Assembly (NCBI RefSeq): GCF_006476045.1
Contig: NZ_SRZY01000027.1
Location: 62,001 to 126,000, forward strand
DNA from: Sphingobacterium lumbrici
Lineage (GTDB): Bacteria; Bacteroidota; Bacteroidia; Sphingobacteriales; Sphingobacteriaceae
Direction: 5' to 3'
DNA length: 64,000 nt
Made by a program: the position numbers and the translations under genes. Shown one piece after another: positions 7,962 through 16,555 of this stretch. Each line of letters starts with the position of its first letter. The first letter of the stretch is position 1. Under the pieces are notes generated by a model. That model ran no database searches, was not told the DNA's origin, and saw only the letters and a list, made by a program, of their open reading frames with translations.

Positions 7962-8771
7962 ATGAAGCATAAATTTTCACCATTACTAACGCTAATCATT
8001 TTTATTTCTATAGCGTCCATGCAAACAGTACAGGCATGGGGAATGACGGGACATCGCGTCATTGCGGAAATTGCTGAACGACATTTAACAAAAAAAGCCA
8101 AGAAGAACATTCAAAGTATAATTGGCAATCAAAAATTAGCATATTGGTCAAATTGGGCAGATTTTATTAAATCTGCCCCAGATCCCAAGCTGAATCAAAC
8201 CGGATCCTGGCATTTTGTAAATACGAATGCCAATCTAACTTTTCAGCAATTTTCGTATGAATTGCTGCAATCGTCTGAAAATAATCTCTATAAAGCTTAT
8301 TTAAGAATTAAGGATCATGCACAAAATGGCCTTAGTTCGAGTCTATTAGAAAAACAACATGATTTGTATTATATTATACATCTTTTCGCAGATGCCCATC
8401 AGCCTATGCATGTGGGTCAGAAAGCAGATTTAGGGGGAAACAAAATAAATGTGATTTTTTTTGGACGAAAGACTAATATTCATCGCGTATGGGATTCAGA
8501 TTTGATTGATAATGAGAAATACAGTTTCACAGAATATGCAGATGTATTAGACATCCATGATGTGAACTTCTATAAAAAATATAGAGACTGTACTTTTGAA
8601 GAAATCTTGTTCCAATCCCACGAACTGGCCAATAAGATCTATAAAGATGCGGAAAATAGCACCAATCTAAGTTATAGCTATATCTATGATTACAAGTATA
8701 TCATGGAAGATTGCTTACTTAAAGCAGGTATTCGTTTGGCTATGCAGTTGAATGAAATTTATGATAGATAG
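7962..8771 (+). CDS. Secreted S1/P1-type zinc nuclease
   Basis: 269 residues. The signal peptide ends at V-Q-A, so the mature protein would begin with Trp of WGMTGHRVIAE; in S1/P1 nucleases the free N-terminal Trp amine and this His bind zinc. The other zinc ligands of the family can be followed: Asp in SNWADFI, His in SWHFVN, His and Asp in HLFADAHQPMH, and His/Asp in HRVWDSDL. The set for a three-zinc site looks complete. These enzymes cut single-stranded DNA and RNA and remove 3' phosphate, in periplasm or medium, a nutrient-scavenging role. The ATG at 7962 is preferred over an upstream in-frame codon at 7938 because it immediately precedes the signal sequence and leaves the previous gene intact. 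Confidence 0.9.
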   Translation: MKHKFSPLLTLIIFISIASMQTVQAWGMTGHRVIAEIAERHLTKKAKKNIQSIIGNQKLAYWSNWADFIKSAPDPKLNQTGSWHFVNTNANLTFQQFSYELLQSSENNLYKAYLRIKDHAQNGLSSSLLEKQHDLYYIIHLFADAHQPMHVGQKADLGGNKINVIFFGRKTNIHRVWDSDLIDNEKYSFTEYADVLDIHDVNFYKKYRDCTFEEILFQSHELANKIYKDAENSTNLSYSYIYDYKYIMEDCLLKAGIRLAMQLNEIYDR

Positions 8772-8831
8772 TGAGATAGGATTCTTGTATAAGAAGTGAA
8801 ATTAAGTATATAGAATTACAACGCTAAATTG

Positions 8832-8839
8832 TAACTTTG
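8832..8839 (+). promoter_or_regulatory. -7 box (TAACTTTG) for guaA
   Basis: Exact TAnnTTTG ending 4 nt before the guaA ATG, the same spacing as for the RluD-like gene, predicting a leaderless or nearly leaderless mRNA. Confidence 0.6.
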
Positions 8840-8843
8840 CGAC

Positions 8844-10394
8844 ATGTCTGAAAAAATAATTATTCTTGATTTCGGTTCTCAGTATACACAGCTAATCGCG
8901 CGTCGTGTCCGTGAACTAAATGTCTATTGTGAAATTCATCCATTTAACAATCTTCCTGAATTTGATAATAACGTGAAGGGTGTTATATTTTCCGGAAGTC
9001 CGTATTCAGTTAGGCAGGAAGATGCACCTCAGATTGATTTTGAAAGTATTCAAGATCGTTTTCCGTTATTAGGCGTTTGTTATGGAGCACAATACCTTGC
9101 TCAGAAATCCGGTGGAGAAGTATTGCCTTCAGAAATCCGTGAATATGGCCGTGCGAATTTGCAATTTGTCAATCAAGAGAATGATTTATTGAAAGGCGTT
9201 CCTATACAATCTCAAGTATGGATGTCACATGGCGACACGATTAAAGAAGTTCCTTCAAACTTTAATATTATTGCAAGTACAGACAAGGTACGTGTAGCAG
9301 CATATCACATTGAAGGAACCAACACGTATGGTATTCAATTTCATCCTGAAGTGACACATAGTACAGATGGACAGATGTTAATCAAGAATTTCGTTGTTGA
9401 TATCTGTGGTTGTTCACAAGACTGGACTTCAGAGTCTTTTGTAGAGACTACCGTTTCGGAATTAAAACAACAGTTGGGTACGGATCACGTGATTATGGCA
9501 CTATCCGGAGGAGTAGATTCTACTGTTGCCGCTGTATTATTACATCATGCCATTGGCGATCGATTGCATTGCTTTTTCGTAGATCATGGCTTACTTCGAA
9601 AAGGAGAATACGAACAGGTATTGGACTCGTACAAGAACATGGGGCTTAATATCAAAGGTGTAAATGCCAAAGAATTGTTTTTCTCTCGGTTAGCAGGAGT
9701 ATCCGAACCCGAACAAAAAAGAAAGATCATAGGGGCTTCTTTTATAGATGTTTTTGATGAAGCATCAAAGGAAATACAAAAAGAACTTCCTGAAGGAGCA
9801 GAGGCGAAGTGGCTGGGACAAGGTACCATCTATCCGGATATCATCGAATCTATTTCGGTCAAGGGGCCATCGGCAACGATCAAATCGCATCACAATGTAG
9901 GAGGACTGCCTGATTATATGAAGTTAAAGGTAGTAGAACCTTTAAAAACTTTATTTAAAGACGAGGTTCGTCGGGTTGGAAAGACACTAAGCGTAGACTC
10001 CACTATTTTAGGCAGACATCCTTTCCCTGGGCCGGGTTTAGCAATTCGGGTATTAGGAGATATCACAGAAGAAAAGGTACGAATTTTGCAGGAAGCTGAT
10101 GACATTTATATCCGTAACTTAAAAGAATCGGGCTGGTATGATAAAGTTTGGCAAGCAGGAACAATTTTCTTGCCTGTACAATCAGTAGGTGTAATGGGAG
10201 ATGAACGTACGTATGAACATGTTGTCGCATTACGTGCCGTAGGTTCATTGGATGGGATGACCGCAGACTGGATTCACTTACCTTATGATCTACTGGCTAA
10301 GATTTCGAATGAAATAATTAATCATGTTAAAGGAATCAACAGAGTTGTATATGACGTCAGTTCAAAACCACCGGCAACTATTGAGTGGGAATAA
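8844..10394 (+). CDS. guaA: GMP synthase (glutamine-hydrolysing)
   Basis: 516 residues, the usual length. The N-terminal class I glutamine amidotransferase domain has the nucleophile Cys in [10 protein letters not shown] (Cys79) and the His/Glu pair in [10 protein letters not shown] (near 168-170). The ATP pyrophosphatase domain has the P-loop-like SGGVDST (near 220) and the C-terminal dimerisation domain has [13 protein letters not shown] and the terminal K-P-P-A-T-I-E-W-E. It converts XMP to GMP in the cytoplasm using glutamine and ATP. It is the first gene of a tight series with the PBP1-like lipoprotein (4-nt gap) and the RNA methyltransferase (4-nt gap). Confidence 0.97.
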   Translation: MSEKIIILDFGSQYTQLIARRVRELNVYCEIHPFNNLPEFDNNVKGVIFSGSPYSVRQEDAPQIDFESIQDRFPLLGVCYGAQYLAQKSGGEVLPSEIREYGRANLQFVNQENDLLKGVPIQSQVWMSHGDTIKEVPSNFNIIASTDKVRVAAYHIEGTNTYGIQFHPEVTHSTDGQMLIKNFVVDICGCSQDWTSESFVETTVSELKQQLGTDHVIMALSGGVDSTVAAVLLHHAIGDRLHCFFVDHGLLRKGEYEQVLDSYKNMGLNIKGVNAKELFFSRLAGVSEPEQKRKIIGASFIDVFDEASKEIQKELPEGAEAKWLGQGTIYPDIIESISVKGPSATIKSHHNVGGLPDYMKLKVVEPLKTLFKDEVRRVGKTLSVDSTILGRHPFPGPGLAIRVLGDITEEKVRILQEADDIYIRNLKESGWYDKVWQAGTIFLPVQSVGVMGDERTYEHVVALRAVGSLDGMTADWIHLPYDLLAKISNEIINHVKGINRVVYDVSSKPPATIEWE

Positions 10395-10398
10395 AAAA

Positions 10399-11655
10399 AT
10401 GAAAAACTTTAGTTTTTTATTTGCTTTTGCGTGTATATTATTTGTTTCTTCATGTGCGCCTAAACGAGGTGTACTCCGTTCTCCCGATTATCAAGGCAAT
10501 ATAGGAGGCAAAGATGTCAAGATCCCGAATGTAGCAGAAGACAAAGTAGCCGAAGATGAAAATGCGGACGAATCAGGGAAGAGAAGTGCGAAGTACGTTG
10601 GTAGAATTATCTCATTAGTGTTACCTTTTCAATTACATCAAATTTCGGGTGAATCACTAATAGATACCGATATAAAGCGCTCTGCTTTAGCTTTAGACTT
10701 TTATCAGGGTTTTCAACTTGGATTAGAGGAGTTAGCAGGCAAAGGTTCGAATTTTTACTTAAACGTATTGGATTCAAAAGATGATGATTTCCAAAATGCC
10801 ACATTAGCTCAATCTGAGGATGTAAGAGAAGCATCACTAATTGTTGGCCCTGTATATCCTAAAGAAATCAAAACTTTTGGTGCTAATCTGGTTAATAAAG
10901 AAGTCTTGCAGATCAATCCATTGGCCGCTACTATGCCTACGGAGTTTAATCTGCCAAACTTAGTTTCATTGACTCCCCCAATACGCTCACATATCAATGC
11001 AATTGCGTTAGAGGTCGCCCGGCAATATAGGTCAGGAGATGTAATTATTATATACAATACTTCAGATGCAGACGGTAAACAGTTCTTAAATGGAATGTTG
11101 ACGGCAATAAAGCAATCAAAATCTGTAGTCGAAATTTATTCTGTATCTTCTATAGCAGAGATGAATGAAAAACTTTCAGCTACAGGTACGAATTTAATCG
11201 TAACAGGTTCAACGGATAAATTTCAAATAAAAACATTACTGGGTAATCTAGATCTTAAAGTGAAGGAAGACTATTATTCCTTTAAGCTTTTTGGTCATCC
11301 ACTGTGGTCTCGTTACGACTTTGACGTATATCCTGGTTTTTCAAATTATACGCCAACGATCACTTCCGAAAGCCATTTAAAGAGTTGGTCTGCAAAAGCT
11401 AAGGCCTTCAGGGAAACTTATTATACCCAATTTGGTGTCAACCCTTCAGATAATTCATACAAAGGATATGACGCGGCGATTTATTTCGGAGGGTTAATCG
11501 ACAAATATGGTAAAAACCTTCAAGATCATTTGATTACGGAACCGTTTAGCGGTTTATATAGTGCTTATAAGTTTAAGCATAATGATACTTGGGGATTTTC
11601 CAATGATGCTGTCTCTATTCAGGTATATACCGGCAACTCATTTGACCTTCGTTAG
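10399..11655 (+). CDS. PBP1-like lipoprotein (type 1 periplasmic binding fold)
   Basis: 418 residues. The signal peptide ends in a lipobox (L-F-V-S-S-C, Cys about residue 19), so the protein is a lipoprotein. After a charged linker rich in Glu/Asp/Lys, a domain starts with ISLVLPFQLH and continues with a Leu/Ile-binding-protein-like alternation (IVGPVYPKEI, VSLTPPIRSH, DVIIIYNTSDADG, GYDAAIYFGG), typical of the ABC substrate-binding / receptor ligand-binding fold. Related Bacteroidota proteins often carry LysM domains before this fold; none is visible here. No transporter permease is nearby, so an envelope-structural or sensing role is as likely as transport. The start at 10399 avoids overlap with guaA and precedes the signal peptide. 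Confidence 0.75.
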   Translation: MKNFSFLFAFACILFVSSCAPKRGVLRSPDYQGNIGGKDVKIPNVAEDKVAEDENADESGKRSAKYVGRIISLVLPFQLHQISGESLIDTDIKRSALALDFYQGFQLGLEELAGKGSNFYLNVLDSKDDDFQNATLAQSEDVREASLIVGPVYPKEIKTFGANLVNKEVLQINPLAATMPTEFNLPNLVSLTPPIRSHINAIALEVARQYRSGDVIIIYNTSDADGKQFLNGMLTAIKQSKSVVEIYSVSSIAEMNEKLSATGTNLIVTGSTDKFQIKTLLGNLDLKVKEDYYSFKLFGHPLWSRYDFDVYPGFSNYTPTITSESHLKSWSAKAKAFRETYYTQFGVNPSDNSYKGYDAAIYFGGLIDKYGKNLQDHLITEPFSGLYSAYKFKHNDTWGFSNDAVSIQVYTGNSFDLR

Positions 11656-11659
11656 GACT

Positions 11660-12835
11660 ATGGAAGTTAACGAAAGACGCATAAATCAGCAGGTTCGCAG
11701 TTTTGAAAAAGCATTAAACGGTTTCTCTAACACCGAACCATTCGCTCGATATCTAACACGATTTTTTAAAGAGAATAAGCAAATGGGGTCATCTGACAGA
11801 AGGATGACTTCCCGTTTTTGCTATAATTATTTCCGTATCGGGAAGGCCAAAGCTGACTTACCCGCTATCGAACGCTTAGCCTTGGCAGAATATCTCTGTG
11901 AAACACATTCGGAGTTAGTTGTACTTGTATATCCAGATCTACTTGCCACGATGGGATCTTCGGTTACTGATAAAATTAAGGTGCTGTTCGAAAAGTTTAA
12001 TTTTCAACTTGGTGATGTCTTTCCCTTTTCGGAATATATAACTGAGAACATTGAAAAGGAAGCTTTTATCGCTAGTTTTTTTACGCAACCTAATTTATTT
12101 ATCCGTATCAAGCGGGGTTTTGAAAAGGAAGTGAAATCCGAATTGGAGAACGTAAATTTTGCATTCGAAGAAATTGGACTACAAACTCTTGCATTGCCGA
12201 ATGGCACAAAACTACAACAACTGGTTAGATTGGAAGGCAAATACGAGGTTCAAGATTTATCATCTCAAAGAACAATTCAGTTTATCGAAGCGTTGCCAAA
12301 TCAAAGTTGGTGGGATGCCTGCGCCGCTTCCGGAGGAAAAGCTTTGCTGTTTTTAGACAAATACCCCAAAACACATTTATTGGTCTCGGATATTCGGATG
12401 TCTATCCTACGGAATTTGGATGAGCGTTTTCAAAAAGCTAATATTCGGCAGGACTATCGTAAAAAAGTAATCGATCTTACAAAAGATACCACATCCATAT
12501 TAGGTAATGAGCTATTTGATGGTATCATACTAGATGCTCCATGTACGGGTTCGGGTACCTGGGGACGAACCCCGGAGATGATTCAACAGTTTTCAGTCAA
12601 TCAATTAGCTGAATTTTCGGATTTACAACGAAACATTGCAAAGCATGTTGTACGACATCTGAAACCCGGTGGCGTATTGACCTATATAACGTGTTCCGTT
12701 TTCAAAGAAGAAAACGAAAATGCGGTAGATTATATGGTGAATGAATTGGGCTTGAAATTAGATCGTTGGGAAGTTATCAAGGGATACGAAGATAAAGCAG
12801 ACAGTATGTTTGCCGCCCGCCTTATCAAACAATAA
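11660..12835 (+). CDS. RsmB/NOP-family RNA (cytosine-5) methyltransferase
   Basis: 391 residues. The Rossmann methyltransferase core begins WWDACAASGGKALLF (SAM-binding motif I, near residue 220). The two Cys of RNA m5C methyltransferases are present: motif IV LDAPCTGSGTWGR and motif VI TYITCSVFKEENE. The N-terminal 200 residues replace the NusB-like domain of RsmB. It should methylate cytosine-5 in rRNA or tRNA; the exact target is unknown. The ATG at 11660 lies 4 nt after the previous stop; the longer open frame upstream overlaps the lipoprotein gene and is rejected. The gene converges with the universal stress protein gene with only 4 nt between stops. Confidence 0.88.
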   Translation: MEVNERRINQQVRSFEKALNGFSNTEPFARYLTRFFKENKQMGSSDRRMTSRFCYNYFRIGKAKADLPAIERLALAEYLCETHSELVVLVYPDLLATMGSSVTDKIKVLFEKFNFQLGDVFPFSEYITENIEKEAFIASFFTQPNLFIRIKRGFEKEVKSELENVNFAFEEIGLQTLALPNGTKLQQLVRLEGKYEVQDLSSQRTIQFIEALPNQSWWDACAASGGKALLFLDKYPKTHLLVSDIRMSILRNLDERFQKANIRQDYRKKVIDLTKDTTSILGNELFDGIILDAPCTGSGTWGRTPEMIQQFSVNQLAEFSDLQRNIAKHVVRHLKPGGVLTYITCSVFKEENENAVDYMVNELGLKLDRWEVIKGYEDKADSMFAARLIKQ

Positions 12836-12839
12836 GTTA

Positions 12840-13307
12840 CTATTCACATTTACCCGGAATTACTAATACAGGACATTCTGCTTTTCGAATAACAGATTCA
12901 GATACACTTCCTGATATGAAGTGATCGAATCCTGTTCGGCCATTCGAACCCAATATAATGAGTTTTGCCTCCCATTCATGAGCAGCAAGGAGTATTTCTT
13001 CCCTCACGGAGCCAATTCGGGTAAAGACAAAGACTTCCGAAGCAGATGAAAAATCTAGGGCCAGGTTATCGAGGTAGTCCTGAGCAGATTTTTGTTGCAA
13101 TTCGGACACTTCTGGCACTACTATAGGTTGTTGCCCCAATAACGGATCAGCTCCATAGCTTGCCGGAGAAGTTGGAGGTATAACAGTAATAAGTGCTATA
13201 GAAGAATTAAATTCTTCTACTATATCCTTGGCATATTCTATTGCCTTTAGCGAACATGGCGTATCGTCCACCGCTAATAATATTCTCTGGAATCTCAGCT
13301 TAGCCAT
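12840..13307 (-). CDS. Universal stress protein, single UspA domain
   Basis: 155 residues, one Usp domain. The N-terminus R-I-L-L-A-V-D-D-T-P-C-S and the C-terminal ATP-binding motif GSNGRTGFDHFISGSVSES (G-x2-G-x9-G-S) with ECPVLVIP are clear, so an ATP-binding (UspFG/MJ0577-type) member is expected. Such proteins are induced by starvation or other stress; the biochemical role is not defined. The gene is monocistronic on the minus strand, converging with the RNA methyltransferase. Confidence 0.92.
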   Translation of the reverse strand: MAKLRFQRILLAVDDTPCSLKAIEYAKDIVEEFNSSIALITVIPPTSPASYGADPLLGQQPIVVPEVSELQQKSAQDYLDNLALDFSSASEVFVFTRIGSVREEILLAAHEWEAKLIILGSNGRTGFDHFISGSVSESVIRKAECPVLVIPGKCE

Positions 13308-13357
13308 AATTTTTACCGTTTTTAGAATTATATTCGCATATAGAACATTATTTGTAA

Positions 13358-13365
13358 TAGTTTTG
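13358..13365 (+). promoter_or_regulatory. -7 box (TAGTTTTG) for the NlpC/P60 gene
   Basis: Exact TAnnTTTG ending 20 nt before the ATG at 13386. Confidence 0.45.
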
Positions 13366-13385
13366 TTTTAACTATAATATTCATC

Positions 13386-14141
13386 ATGCGTGTAGCCAGC
13401 TGTAATTTAAGTATCGTCCCCCTTCGAGCAGAGCCCTCACATTGTAGTGAAATGGTCACACAGATTTTGTTTGGAGAAGAGTTTGAAGTTTTAGAAGAGG
13501 GAAAAGACTTCGACCGTATCCGGTTATTTACCGTCAATTATGAAGGGTGGATTCAAAATAGTCAATACGTATATATTCATCAAAGCACCAATAATAAAAA
13601 CTACATAGTGGATTTGGAGGGTGCAATTGCTAAAAGTAGCGGTAAATCTATCCGTTTAGTACATGGGACCACCGTATCTAGTCCGGAATTAGGAATAGGA
13701 GACGAGCTGTATCGTATTGAAGGGAAAACCCGTAATCCTACGTTGACAGATTTTGAAAAGGAATTTCCGAAACTAATTGCACATTATTTAGACAGTCCAT
13801 ATATGTGGGGAGGACGATCAAGCGCTGGTATTGACTGTTCTGGCTTTAGCCAGATTATCTATAAACATTTTGGTGTATTTCTCAAAAGAGATGCCTGGCA
13901 GCAAGCCGAAGACGGCATCATAGTCGATTTTTTGCCGGAAATAAAAGCGGGAGATTTGGCATTCTTTGATAATGAAGAAGGAAGAATTGTCCATGTCGGT
14001 GTAATGATAGACCATGAAACGATCATTCATGCGGCAGGGAAGGTTCGGATTGATAAAATGGATAGTCTGGGTATATTTAATGCTGATGTGAACCGATACT
14101 CTCATAAACTTCGCATTGTAAAACGGTATTTTGGTGATTAG
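13386..14141 (+). CDS. NlpC/P60 (C40) cysteine peptidase with SH3b-like domains
   Basis: 251 residues. The N-terminal half starts C-N-L-S-I-V-P-L-R-A-E-P and has bacterial SH3-like strands, as in YkfC-type gamma-D-glutamyl-dipeptidyl peptidases. The C-terminal NlpC/P60 domain has catalytic Cys in IDCSGFSQI (near 152), His in IVHVGVMID (near 201) and His in IIHAAGKVRID (near 216). It should cut between D-Glu and the diamino acid in murein peptides. No signal peptide is visible, so it may act in the cytoplasm on recycled murein peptides, unlike secreted homologues. A degenerate repeat tract begins at its stop codon. Confidence 0.88.
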   Translation: MRVASCNLSIVPLRAEPSHCSEMVTQILFGEEFEVLEEGKDFDRIRLFTVNYEGWIQNSQYVYIHQSTNNKNYIVDLEGAIAKSSGKSIRLVHGTTVSSPELGIGDELYRIEGKTRNPTLTDFEKEFPKLIAHYLDSPYMWGGRSSAGIDCSGFSQIIYKHFGVFLKRDAWQQAEDGIIVDFLPEIKAGDLAFFDNEEGRIVHVGVMIDHETIIHAAGKVRIDKMDSLGIFNADVNRYSHKLRIVKRYFGD

Positions 14142-14195
14142 TAATTAGAGGTTAGTGATTAGTTACCAGTCACAAATTACCAGTCACCGGTCACC
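14134..14195. repeat. Degenerate short-period intergenic repeat (GTGATTAG / CCAGTCAC type)
   Basis: Consecutive units GTGATTAG, TAATTAG, GTTAGTGATTAG, then TTACCAGTCAC, AAATTACCAGTCACC and GGTCACC. The first unit includes the stop codon of the NlpC/P60 gene. It looks like a decayed tandem array rather than a terminator. Confidence 0.65.
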
Positions 14196-14209
14196 ATTAA
14201 ATAATTATC

Positions 14210-15226
14210 ATGAAATTAAATCAGAATTCATTTTATACATTACCCAGTAGCGGATATTTTCCGGATTCTTACGCACCCGGATCAGCAATTTCGGACGTAA
14301 ATCCCCATAGTGAAGGGGAGGCATTAGCAATTGAAGGTTTGGTCGCCTGGCAAAATCAAAAATATGATGTTGCACTAGCTATCTATTCACATGCTATCTC
14401 TTTATTTAATGAACTTCCGTTTTTCTATGCCTGCCGATCCCTGGTTAACACTGTGCTTGGAGATGACGAAGGTGCATTTTATGATTATCAAGTCGCCAAG
14501 CGGTTGGACTTTAACTATCATAATTATCTTGAGTGGAGAGAAAATGAAGGGGAAATGCTCGAAGGGGAAGAGCTGTTGGAGTTAGATACGGAAATAAAAA
14601 GAAATCCAGCACAACTTCAGCCATACATCAACCGGGCCTTGTTGTTGGTACAACATTTTAAGTACAGTGAGGCTATTGTTGACTATACGACGGCTATTTC
14701 GTTGGAAACGAACAATGTGGATCTATATATAGCTAGAGGTGCAGTTTATCTTCGGATGTTGCGTTACGATTTGGCGCTTCAGGATTTTAACAGTGCGATA
14801 GCAGTAGAGAAGGCATCTGCTACAGCTCATCTGTATCGGGGAAAATTATTTGTCGCAATACGCGAGCATGAACAGGCATTAGCCGACTTTGAGCGTGCCC
14901 TTCGTATCGATTCTTCAAATGTAGCCGTATATGAAGAACGTGCCCAGTTTTATGAGTCCCAAAATAATTTAGAAGCTGCTCTTGCAGATTATTCTACATT
15001 AACCGAACTCATTCCCGATGATTTTTACATTTATACATTGCGGGCAGATGTATTTGAACGCAATCATAATCTAAATGCAGCTTTGGCTGATTATAATAAA
15101 GCTATAACAATTAACCCTTATTATTCAGATCTATATCAATATAGAGGAGCCTTAAAAGAGCGGTTGGGAGATATGGTCGGGGCGCAGTTGGATTTCGAAA
15201 AATTTGAAGAATTAGAGGGAGAATAA
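14210..15226 (+). CDS. Tetratricopeptide repeat protein
   Basis: 338 residues made largely of TPR units. Consecutive repeats of about 34 residues show the pattern (W/L)-x2-(L/I/Y)-x-A-x2-D-(F/Y)-x2-A-(I/L), for example YSEAIVDYTTAISLE, YDLALQDFNSAIAVE, HEQALADFERALRID, LEAALADYSTLTEL and LNAALADYNKAITIN. I count about seven units from residue 45 to the end. No signal peptide or membrane segment is seen, so it is a cytoplasmic protein-interaction scaffold of unknown partner. It follows the NlpC/P60 gene after a 68-nt repeat-bearing gap. Confidence 0.85.
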   Translation: MKLNQNSFYTLPSSGYFPDSYAPGSAISDVNPHSEGEALAIEGLVAWQNQKYDVALAIYSHAISLFNELPFFYACRSLVNTVLGDDEGAFYDYQVAKRLDFNYHNYLEWRENEGEMLEGEELLELDTEIKRNPAQLQPYINRALLLVQHFKYSEAIVDYTTAISLETNNVDLYIARGAVYLRMLRYDLALQDFNSAIAVEKASATAHLYRGKLFVAIREHEQALADFERALRIDSSNVAVYEERAQFYESQNNLEAALADYSTLTELIPDDFYIYTLRADVFERNHNLNAALADYNKAITINPYYSDLYQYRGALKERLGDMVGAQLDFEKFEELEGE

Positions 15227-15257
15227 TAGGGGAAGCCCTTATAAATTGGGTTTAAAA

Positions 15258-15770
15258 TCAGAATTCCATTTTGACAAAACTTTTCGGATTGTCAATCTTT
15301 GTACTTTGGCGCAGTCCGTCTACCGTTGCATGAAAAATATGGGATTGGTTTTTGAAGTTATTATAGAGCATTCGGGTATATATTTCCAATTTTTTCAGCG
15401 GCTGAAGTTGAGGGACTTCGAAATAACACCATGCCACTTCATCTTCTATTTCGTAACCGACATAGTTTAATACTTGTATCTTGCCATTGGTAGAGACCCT
15501 TAAATACTTCTCGAAGTATGCTGATATTGCAGAGTCTATACTTTCCTTCCGTTGTGGTTTCAGGATATTCAAGTTAGTGTTTCCGTCATGATTTAAAGCT
15601 AATTCCAAATCATCATAGAATATTCGAGCGGAGATTTCAATTTTCTTTTTAGAAGAAGAGTATGCAATATTGATAATGGAAACATAAAAAGGATGCGCAT
15701 AGGTAAATAAGCAAATTCCTGCCAAGATTAAGGACAAATATATCTTTATTTGATTTCGTAATATCTTCAT
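15258..15770 (-). CDS. DUF6702 family secreted protein
   Basis: 170 residues with an N-terminal signal peptide ending T-Y-A, so the mature protein would start H-P-F-Y-V-S. The pattern FYVSIINIAY, IEISARIFYDDLE and WCYFEVPQL matches a family of small periplasmic proteins known in Bacteroidota as DUF6702. Function is unknown. It is divergent from the HupE/UreJ-like membrane protein, and the pair is followed by an M1-type metallopeptidase, an arrangement I recall as recurrent in this phylum; a metal-related role is only a guess. Confidence 0.75.
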   Translation of the reverse strand: MKILRNQIKIYLSLILAGICLFTYAHPFYVSIINIAYSSSKKKIEISARIFYDDLELALNHDGNTNLNILKPQRKESIDSAISAYFEKYLRVSTNGKIQVLNYVGYEIEDEVAWCYFEVPQLQPLKKLEIYTRMLYNNFKNQSHIFHATVDGLRQSTKIDNPKSFVKMEF

Positions 15771-15781
15771 TAGCTACTCTT

Positions 15782-15789
15782 CAAAAATA
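15782..15789 (-). promoter_or_regulatory. -7 box (TATTTTTG) for the DUF6702 gene
   Basis: Exact TAnnTTTG on the minus strand, ending 11 nt before the ATG at 15770, giving a very short leader. Confidence 0.5.
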
Positions 15790-15858
15790 CAATTTCTTCG
15801 ACCAACCAAACATAAAAAATTGTAATATTGTATTTCTTAAGTTTAACACCTAAAATTA

Positions 15859-16434
15859 ATGCAGGATTTTTGGATATATTTTCAATTAGGTTGGCAACAT
15901 ATTCTTGATTTGAATGGATACGATCACATTTTGTTTGTATTGGTTTTATGTTGTAGCTACGCCTTAAAAGATTGGAAACGTATTTTGTGGTTAGTGACAG
16001 CCTTTACAGTAGGGCATTCGCTTACATTGGCTTTAGCAGTGTTCAACATCGTAAAAGCAAATACTTCGTGGATAGAATTTCTTATCCCTATTACTATTCT
16101 GTTTATAGCTTTGACCAATCTTTTCCGATCAAATAAAGCAGGAAATACCAGTCTTTTGTATACGATGACACTGGTTTTTGGTTTAATACATGGTCTTGGT
16201 TTTTCTACCTATTTGCGCTCTTTATTAGGTAAAGGAGCTAATATAGTATGGCCGTTGTTATCTTTTAATATAGGATTAGAATTTGGACAATTAATCGTCG
16301 TTTTTGTCGTCATAGTATTAGGTGTAATAATGATAAGTTTATTTAAAGTAAAGAAGAGAGACTGGAGTTTTTTTCTTTCTTCAGCAGTAGTAGGTATATC
16401 TTTCATGATGGCATTAGATCGTTTTCCTATATGA
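15859..16434 (+). CDS. HupE/UreJ-like membrane protein
   Basis: 191 residues with about six hydrophobic segments. The motif GWQHILDLNGYDHILFVLVL near residues 11-32 and TVGHSLTLALA near residue 51-61 contain the conserved His/Asp residues of the HupE/UreJ family; a second His-containing segment is LIHGLGFSTYLRS. Some members are implicated in nickel or cobalt uptake (family knowledge); whether this one moves a metal is not shown. It is divergent from DUF6702 and precedes the M1 peptidase gene by 121 nt. Confidence 0.8.
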   Translation: MQDFWIYFQLGWQHILDLNGYDHILFVLVLCCSYALKDWKRILWLVTAFTVGHSLTLALAVFNIVKANTSWIEFLIPITILFIALTNLFRSNKAGNTSLLYTMTLVFGLIHGLGFSTYLRSLLGKGANIVWPLLSFNIGLEFGQLIVVFVVIVLGVIMISLFKVKKRDWSFFLSSAVVGISFMMALDRFPI

Positions 16435-16555
16435 AATACTCCTATTTCCAATGTGCAAATACACATGGGTATTCCATAAGGACATTAAAAAGCAAGCCGA
16501 GCTTGCGAGCTCATGAATGCAATTGAAAACATATACTTAAATAAATTAATTGCAC

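Noticed and set aside
16493..16514. GCAAGC-CGA-GCTTGC hairpin between the HupE-like and M1 genes as terminator
   Set aside because: Short stem, no T run, and far from the upstream stop codon.
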